Shown piece after piece: positions 58,801 through 64,000 of a stretch of 64,000 nucleotides of DNA. Numbering within the stretch: the first letter of the stretch is position 1; every line of letters begins with the position of its first letter. Location of the stretch: positions 2,334,357-2,398,356 of the forward strand of contig NC_049986.1 in NCBI RefSeq assembly GCF_000003815.2, written 5' to 3'. This DNA is from Branchiostoma floridae. Lineage: Eukaryota; Chordata; Leptocardii; Amphioxiformes; Branchiostomatidae. The translations under genes and the position numbers were made by a program. Under the pieces are notes generated by a model. It was not told the DNA's origin, did no database searches, and was given only the letters and a program-made list of their open reading frames with translations.

Positions 58801-61800
58801 TGAGTGAATCTTTAATGATTGGTCTAATGTCCTCTGTGTGAAAACAAAAGCTTACCGTCTGTCCAAAATTGATAAGTTGATTCACAGTCTAAAGTGGTTA
58901 GTTAGAGATGTTGTACAAATTGATTTTTAGTGTACAGGTGAGTTAAGTAAAGGAATGTCTTGTTTCACCTGGTCCAGGTGGAAAGAGCACCCCAAGAAGA
59001 AGAAGAAGGAAGAGTTGTCAGGAGTGGCAACAACTGGGTCAGAAACAGTCACCATCACAATCCCTGCCACACAGATCCCCAACAACTTCAGCCATCTCCC
59101 TCCTAATGTAAGTTCAGCTGCAGTTCTCATATTAACTGATAGATGGTGCTGGAACTAATACTTTGCAATTAAGATTTTAAACTATGGTTTCTTTTTAAAT
59201 TGCTGTACTTAACTTTTAGTGCAATTCCCCCTGGAGGAGTACATGTAACTGGCAACACAATTCAGACTAAACTCAAAGTCTGCAATATGGTATTTTGATA
59301 AAGCTTGCAAAGATTTCAAAGATACTTATTAGTGCAAAAGCGTAGGACATAATTAAGCATCACTTTCAGTATACATGTATGTTATACTCAGTAGTCATAA
59401 AATGAAGTTTAGTATTATGTAAGACACGTATATTTGAAAATTCTGAAGAAATACAATCTTGATAATTTTTTTCTTATTCAAGTTATTGTTTTGTTTTGTA
59501 GGCACAAATCAATATTCAACAACAGCAAATCCAACAGCTGCAAAGACAGCTGGCCCAGCAGCAGCTGCACATGACCCAGGGCCAGGTGCTGCAGCCGCAG
59601 TTCCTGCACCCGTCGGGACAGCTGGTGTCGCAGCCGCTACAGCTGCAGGTGCAGGTGGCTAATGTTGGCAGCCAGGTGCCGCAGCAGTCGACAGTGCTAC
59701 AGAACTCAGCTGCGGAGCAGGTGCTGATTGCAACAGACAGCCTTGGTCAACAGGTACTATACTCATACTCATAGCATCCTGCAGCTCTGTTGAAAGTCAC
59801 ACGGGGGCACTTATTCCTCCCTAAGTGCTCATCACAACAAACAAGCCAAAGGTATCATTCTACAGTATTGCCACCAGCCATCTACAATGCACATTAGCAT
59901 TCTTGTTACAACCTTGCAATTGTGGCATTTTCTTTACTCTGCCAGCCCAGGCTAAAAGTCTGGTTTTCCAGGGTAGCCTTTTCAATGAACAAAATATAAC
60001 ACCTCAACAGACACAAATTGTTATAACAAACCATTGTGTTTTTATCAAGACTATTCGACTAAGTGTATAACAAGACATTTTGATGTTGAAGGTTTGTTAA
60101 TTTTGCTTGGTAAGGCCACACCAATTTTATTTGTTGCTTCTCAAATTTAAATCTCCATTTTTTTTCATTTTCAAAAAAAAACTAAGTCCTGAGAAAAAAA
60201 TGATACAGGTTCTGCTATCACAAACCTGTAAATATCACCATGTAGAGCCACATACACGCAATTTCAGTCTAAAAACAATGGCTTTTTTTCTGAATGATAG
60301 TAACAAATCAAAGGAAGGCATTCATTGTATAAAAGGTGCCATTAAACTCCTCAGGTTGTTGTTTTTTGTGTTATTTAAGTCAAATACCTTCACCCCAGAC
60401 CTTTTTTTAGACCTGTAGCCTGCTGGTCAAGAAGCAACAAATAAATTTGGTGTGGCCTAATAATCAAACAAAAGTATTTATTACATTCTTAGAGAAGAGA
60501 GAAAACAACTGAAATGCTTCATAATATACAGTTACAGAACCAGGCAATCCAGCTGCAGCAGCCCCAGCTGACGGGAACTTCGTTACCATTGGTCAACACC
60601 CAGCCCCAGCCGAACGCTGCGTCCGGTAACCTCCTGAACACGGCACAGCTGACCAGCTACAACTTCACCCAGGCTCCCAACGTCAACATCGCAACCGTTC
60701 ATCAGACAACAGCCGGAACCTCACAGGTATTTACCTTAGATAGTGTTACTTTTATCATTGCTACAATGAGTAGCCTGGGTACCATCCGAAAACTGTCACT
60801 TCTTGCTCTGACATTAATTACACACTATTTACAACCACTTCTCTGCTGTTCCGTCTAGGATTCTTGACCACGTACGTTAATGTCTGGAATCATCCAAATT
60901 TTGGACAATGGTGCTTATTGGTCCCTGTACTAGAGCAAACTAAAGAATGGGATCGTTCGAACAGGCGTTCCAACACCGGACAAGCCATCGAACGAGTGCT
61001 CTAGAACCCATTTCTTAATTCGCTATTTAACTGACATTACCACCAAAAGGTTTGAATGTGCAGGTCTCCAGACGGATAGCAGAAGCAAACATAGGAGCGA
61101 ACTACTATCCAGATGGTACACAGGCTAGGTAATGAGATACACAATATAAGAGTTACTAAAGCAACCAGATAGCATCCACAATATCTAGCAATCCTGACAT
61201 AAGGTGGTGGATGCTATCTAAAATGTCTAACCATTTGTCTTTGGATTGGTAAAGGACCAATCACGATCCAAAGAATGTAGTTTGTTTCTTAGCAATGCTT
61301 GAAACCATAGAGCTGAAATTACTACAGTGGTGAGAAATCCTACTGTGACAGTTGTAAGGCCACACCAAATTTATTTGTTGCTTCTCGGATTTTTCCAGAA
61401 AAAAATTTGTTTTATGTTTTCGCAAAGCAGTCTTACCGCGAACTTAAAACCACCGCGAACATTTTTCCATTACAGTATGTGACTACAGTGTATGGCACTA
61501 CCGCGAACTTAAAACTACCTCGAGCACTTACCTTTCCCACTTATGCGAAATTGAATCCCCAAAAACTTAAATGCATTTACAGTACAGAAACCATAGAGCT
61601 GAAATTACAGGTGAGAAGTCCTACTGTAACAGTTATAAGATGCTTACTCCACTTTTCCCCTCACAGGCCCCCACCCAGCTGATCATCCAGACCCTGCCCA
61701 CCCCCCTGCAGACCCAAACCCTGCAGTCCCAGAACATCCTGCAGCAGCTGACTCCGCAGCAGGTGGCGCTCATCATCCAGCAGGCGCTCACTCCGCAGAC

Positions 61801-63254
61801 GGCTGCCACCGCGACTGGCCTCACCATCGGATCTGTCGCCCTCCCCACACAGAGCACTGACTCACCATTTGAGGTTAGTTTTACAATGTTGGTGAGTAGG
61901 GATGGGTACCGGTACGATGGACCTATAAAAAAAACAGTTTTCCCTTTGGACCGGTCCAAAAAAACGGATGTTGGACTTAATAGAAAATGAACAGATCATA
62001 TGAACAGGCATTGACACGTTTGGGGCTTTCCGGTCAAAGAAATGACAAGAGGGAAGTAGAGTAGAGTTTACAGTCATTTCTAACAAATCATTTTACTGTA
62101 AATTGTACAAAGACAGTTAGCCTTGTAGGATTTTAAAATGCCCCTCGGAGTCAAATACTCCGCAAAACAGATTTGTTTTTACCAATTTGAAAGTAGTTTT
62201 AAGTATTACCCCGGTTGACAAGACAATCAGGTTCAGGTTCGGAGCCAGACCTGATCCTCTGGACCTGAACCGGACTTGAAAGTTCTGTACCGGTTTCCTG
62301 TACACACCCCTATTGGTGAGCGGTTGGTCACCATTTTGATTTCATTATGCCATGTTGATTTGATTATATGGATGACATCTGTGCAGGCATCAATTGTTGG
62401 CCATTTCCAAAAATAATGTAAAAAAAAGTTTTCAACATTACTACAAGTTGTACAAAGCAACTTCAGAGTAATAGCAGTGGATTGCAAAACAAATATCGGA
62501 AAACTATGCTGATGTTATGGAACAGTACAAGGTAAAAAAAAATGTGAAAGACCAAAAATGAAGAATCTATTGTTCGGTATACTATATTCTGTATGTTCAG
62601 TCATATGTATAACCTTCCTGACCACTTAGGTTTCATAATAAAGGCAACTTTTGGGGGGAAGGGGGGGGGGGACTTTTTTTTTCTCATTCGCACATTCGCA
62701 TCAATTTTCGGGGTCACAGAGATGCCATCCATATAATCAAATCAACATAGCCTTACTTGTCTAAACTGGTATTGGTTTATGTACTTAAATGTTATTTCTT
62801 TTTCCAGACTTCTTCTGTAGATGAAACTTTGACTGATGGAGAACAGTCAGCTGACCTGATGAGCCAATCAAACCAGCAAACCACCCTGGATGTTTCATCT
62901 CTCAACCAATCACGGACTGCAAATATAAACCAATCACAAGTCTCTTTGGTGCCATCCACCAGCCAATCACAAGCAACAAACCAACTGAATCTCTCACAGC
63001 AAGCTGACCAATCGGAGCAACCCTCAGAAATGGTGTCTGATGCTGCTAGCCAAGCACAGGCCGTGACAGTGGAGCAGATTTCATCACTTGGCAACCACCA
63101 GTTGCCACAGCAATGGTTGCTAGGTGATAAAACACAAGGCTTGGTGGGGGTTGCAGCAACAGGGAATTCTGAACCTAGTGATTCCTTCTTGTCTGTGGAC
63201 ACCTTTCAGCTTCTAACCCAAAATCAAATTGGGAACCTAAACAACATCACATAG
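46817..63254 (+). CDS. GATA-like zinc finger, Gln-rich nuclear protein, 900 aa
   Basis: Fifteen exons join in phase: 46817-46910, 48950-49053, 50082-50150, 51876-52071, 52923-53072, 54279-54410, 55096-55303, 55999-56173, 56547-56651, 57647-57885, 58978-59107, 59502-59753, 60532-60726, 61667-61873, 62808-63254. Residues 108-140 are basic (RKSARKRKPRP, KKRKRPRKN), a likely nuclear signal. A GATA-like finger spans 159-205: CDLC, a 38-residue loop, then TLCNACGLAFNRPKRPRKE. Classical GATA loops have about 17 residues. A Cys-containing module (CPHFKLKACGCMQNF, ~254) and a helical block (FEDFVLKNRKILREQIKLCE, CYSNNFLHKKLK) follow, then WRDRARSGQIEARRVLAEML and a lysine run (KKKKKEE) near 497. Residues 535-752 are Gln-rich and 753-900 are Ser/Gln-rich. 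The layout suggests a DNA- or chromatin-binding transcription regulator. It looks like a conserved animal family I cannot name. Confidence 0.85.
48091..48525. mobile_element. MULE-like MITE, 9-bp TSD GGTCACCAA, intron 1
   Basis: Inverted ends of about 110 bp run TAATCTCCAAGCAGACCCTA... and ...CTGCTTGGAGATTA. They include ACGGTAGCATAAGACAGTAT and AAAAGCTGCCAGAGGAGTGA. GGTCACCAA lies directly outside both ends (48082-48090, 48526-48534). The arms differ by only a few substitutions and one small insertion. Confidence 0.88.
49079..49643 (+). mobile_element. hAT-like MITE, copy 4 (TSD ACGTGGAC), intron 2
   Basis: The element begins TAGGGGTTGGTACCGG and ends GGTACCCATCCCTA. Perfect ACGTGGAC duplications lie at 49071-49078 and 49644-49651. 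It starts 25 bp after the exon 2 donor. It is longer than other copies because it carries a tRNA-like piece (GGAATCGAACCCGGGGCAGC, near 49251) and a GGCCACACCAATTTAATTTC fragment near 49375. Confidence 0.9.
50285..50688 (+). mobile_element. hAT-like MITE, copy 5, truncated
   Basis: It shares GTACCAGTACAAAACCG, GGTCCAGAAAAACGG and ATGGACCATTGTTCTGAGTA with the other copies but lacks both TAGGG termini. The right part stops at the next MITE (50689). Confidence 0.7.
50689..51802. mobile_element. CAGGG-ended MITE, 'GTGCACC' type, split by pogo-like element
   Basis: The element begins CAGGGCTCGAAATACTGG and ends GTTTTGAGCCCTG. CTATA lies directly outside both ends, a 5-bp TSD. GTGCACCC is repeated near both ends. 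Its uninterrupted relative at 56737-57071 shows that 50822-51645 is an insertion. Confidence 0.85.
50824..51645. mobile_element. pogo/Tc1-like non-autonomous element, TSD TA
   Basis: The ends are CAGTCAAACCTGCCCAAGAC and ...GGGCAGGTTTGACTG, each flanked by TA. CGACCACC/GGTGGTCG words follow inside both ends (AGGTGGTCGCTGAGAAGAG). TA targets and CAGTCAAACC ends match Tigger/pogo-type Tc1-mariner elements. No DDE transposase frame is present in the 822 bp. Confidence 0.85.
52201..52525. mobile_element. CAGGG-ended MITE, 'GGGCAAGT' type, intron 4
   Basis: The element begins CAGGGATAAACAAGTCC and ends CTTGTTCAACCCTG. CTGAA directly flanks both ends (5-bp TSD). It is the shorter relative of 14016-14703. 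Confidence 0.85.
52637..52861. mobile_element. MITE of the GGCCACACC family, intron 4
   Basis: The left end TAGGCCACACTAATTTAATT and the right end AATTTAGATTGGTATGGCCT pair, with GGTTTTCAGATTT / AAAATCCGAGAACC inside. Confidence 0.7.
53085..53735 (-). mobile_element. SINE body split by a MITE, intron 5
   Basis: TTTGTTTGGCATCCATCTG on the left and GTCTGGGAAGACAGTGGAAG on the right continue the SINE seen whole at 32645-33165; the CAGGG MITE lies between. The right part shares AAGGTGAAGGAGGGGTGTGC and CTAGGAGGACTTCC. The tRNA head is missing. Confidence 0.75.
53121..53461. mobile_element. CAGGG-ended MITE, 'GCAGGT' type, copy 2
   Basis: Nearly the same sequence as 12567-12908 (341 versus 342 bp). 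It begins CAGAGCTCAAAATACC and ends ATCTCGAGCCCTG. It is inserted in a SINE. Confidence 0.85.
54755..55045 (+). mobile_element. tRNA-derived SINE, intron 6
   Basis: The head TGCGTGGTGCAGCGGCAGCG and GTAGTTTCAGTTCTGCC is followed by CCCTTGGAAAAGGCACTTTT. The body is CTACAGACTGGTCTCCGGGT, shared in reverse with 30645-31005. Confidence 0.75.
56737..57071. mobile_element. CAGGG-ended MITE, 'GTGCACC' type, copy 2, intron 9
   Basis: The element begins CAGGGCTCGAAATATTGG and ends AATTTCGAGCCATG. AACAC directly flanks both ends (5-bp TSD). It is intact, unlike 50689-51802. Confidence 0.85.
57161..57277. mobile_element. Short TIR MITE, intron 9
   Basis: ATCACGTTATGCAGACA and TCTGCATAACGTGAT form inverted ends of about 15 bp around a 90-bp middle. 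Confidence 0.6.
57309..57589. mobile_element. Foldback MITE, copy 1, intron 9
   Basis: Arms of about 65 bp: ACATCCAACGGCGAAACCGC...ACCCTGCTTTCTCAA and its complement TTGAGAAAGCAGGGT...ATTGGATGTCC. The middle holds TTGGCTGACAGTTGG and GACCGCCCTGCTTAT. The right end lies 57 bp before exon 10. The same family recurs in reverse at 63305-63582. Confidence 0.85.
57892..58779. repeat. 45-bp tandem array starting at the exon 10 donor (~19 units)
   Basis: The unit AAAACTAGCATTCTACTGGG, TCTCATATTGTAGTTCATAC, AACAG repeats about 19 times. The first ~10 units are almost identical; later ones have ATACTAG variants and short deletions. It starts six bases after the GT of the exon 10 donor (57886-57887). 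The exon's frame stays open through the donor and about ten units (KLAFYWVSYCSSYNR per unit) until 58372. The minus strand is also open over long stretches. Confidence 0.95.
60111..60460. mobile_element. MITE of the GGCCACACC family, intron 12
   Basis: TAAGGCCACACCAATTTTAT...TTGTTGCTTCT on the left pairs with AGAAGCAACAAATAAATTTG...TGTGGCCTAA on the right (~30 bp). Size 350 bp. No coding capacity. Confidence 0.8.
60885..61135. mobile_element. Dispersed repeat shared with 4095-4485, intron 13
   Basis: CCAAATTTTGGACAATGG, CATCGAACGAGTGCTCTAGA, CCATTTCTTAATTCGCTA and GAGCGAACTACTATCCAGAT match the SPOUT1 intron element. Confidence 0.5.
61357..61590. mobile_element. Half GGCCACACC MITE joined to a GCGAACTTAAA MITE
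   Basis: TAAGGCCACACCAAATTTAT and TTGTTGCTTCTCGGAT form one arm only. From about 61400 the sequence turns into ACCGCGAACTTAAAACC repeats ending AATGCATTTACAGTAC, as at 2828-3035. Confidence 0.6.
61897..62312 (+). mobile_element. hAT-like MITE, copy 6 (TSD TTGGTGAG), intron 14
   Basis: The element begins TAGGGATGGGTACCGGTAC and ends CACACCCCTA. Perfect TTGGTGAG duplications lie at 61889-61896 and 62313-62320. It starts 24 bp after the exon 14 donor. Confidence 0.9.
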
Positions 63255-63304
63255 CCTGGTAGAAATTCTACATATCAAAATTGATAAGCAATATAATTAC
63301 ATAA

Positions 63305-63582
63305 ATCTCCTACACAGAGACATCCAACGGCGCCAGCAAACCGCCTCTTGTCTGTACTCTGCTGTCTCAACCATCACTGTTCCTGTGGGCGTCGCCACAA
63401 ATCAGCTGTCAGCCAATCAGAGCATAGGCCTTTCAGTTTTCAAGTATTTCGCATATGTAAGGATTAACTCATTAATATTCATAAGCAGGGCGGTCAGGAA
63501 CTGATGGTGTCGATTGAGATAGCAGAGTACAGACAAGATGTAGTTCAATGCTGGCGCCGTTGGATGTCTCTGCGTAGGAGAA
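63305..63582. mobile_element. Foldback MITE, copy 2, in the 3' UTR
   Basis: The left arm CTCCTACACAGAGACATCCA...GGCGCC and the right arm GGCGCCGTTGGATGTCTCTG...TAGGAG are inverted. The middle (AGCCAATCAGAGCATAGGCC, AAGCAGGGCGGTCAGGAACT) is the reverse complement of the middle at 57309-57589. It begins about 50 bp after the stop codon. Confidence 0.85.
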
Positions 63583-64000
63583 TGACTTGCATAATAAGAC
63601 TTCTGTGAAATTATGTAATTGCAAAACGGATACAGTATAGCTGTCTTGATGATATCCATGAGACCTTATATTATAACAGGTCAAAAATGAGCTGCTTCTA
63701 ACTATACAGGTTCACTATGGAAAGGTAGTAGATGCTACCTTAAACATCTGACCATTCACAAAATCCATTCAGTTGCTTTAGAAAACTGTTATCTCATGAA
63801 TCTGTTTCAAAAGTTTATTTATACAAGTATTAATGGTATCTAGGGTCAGTGCTGTTGTTTTTGTGCTTAAGTGCCACTATACATACGTCACATTATTCTT
63901 GATACTGTACCTTGTAATTAACAAGAGACGGAGTGCCGTATTATGTGAATCTAACGTTGGTGGTGCAAACCTACATGAAAACATGTACCGAGGACTATTT
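63583..64000. other. 3' flank of the zinc-finger gene
   Basis: No further gene was recognised and no canonical AATAAA was seen before the window ends; the transcript end is not resolved. Confidence 0.4.

Noticed and set aside
62645-62680. Poly(G) run as a regulatory G-quadruplex
   Set aside because: A simple homopolymer next to poly(T) in an intron; no further evidence.

Overview
The window looks like chordate nuclear DNA, most likely from a lancelet (Branchiostoma-like) genome. This is inferred from intron-rich genes with GT-AG boundaries, animal protein families (SPOUT1/CENP-32, torsin, histone H2B), dense small transposons, tRNA-derived SINEs and minisatellites inside introns. Nothing looks bacterial. 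The assignment was made by reading alone; no database search was possible.

Layout. 1-4618 (+): last five exons of a SPOUT-domain RNA methyltransferase gene (SPOUT1), with a 33-bp minisatellite in the upstream intron and a fourfold tandem copy of one intron/exon junction. 4619-7300: hAT-like MITE and a 26-bp minisatellite. 7290-13942: a promoter and small candidate gene whose first exon is split by a 1.3-kb MULE-like element, then a decayed non-LTR reverse transcriptase. 13901-17340: a 158-bp satellite whose first unit is split by a MITE. 19378-19710: histone H2B pseudogene with a decayed histone 3' processing signal. 20033-21207: 53-bp satellite. 21686-23150 (-): a three-exon gene for a 68-residue secreted Arg-rich peptide. 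25268-26225: second copy of the 26-bp minisatellite. 28038-33690 (+): complete seven-exon torsin AAA+ ATPase gene with a GC-AG intron. 35092-37800: MITEs, including a GC-rich 1.15-kb element nested in a hAT-like MITE. 37971-46163: an 8.2-kb LTR element with apparently identical LTRs and no recognisable gag-pol. 46817-63254 (+): complete 15-exon gene for a 900-residue nuclear protein with a GATA-like zinc finger and a Gln-rich C-terminal half.

The three large genes all point rightward but are unrelated in function, and I see no functional cluster. What stands out is the transposon record. Many elements are bounded by readable target-site duplications: 9-bp with long TIRs (MULE-like), 8-bp with TAGGG termini (hAT-like), 5-6-bp with CAGGG termini, TA (pogo-like), and 4-bp for the LTR element. 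Several are nested, which gives relative ages. The best candidates for undescribed biology are the Arg-rich secreted peptide gene, the non-coding LTR element, the CAGGG MITEs whose repeated internal word is swapped between families, and tandem arrays that grew directly from splice junctions.
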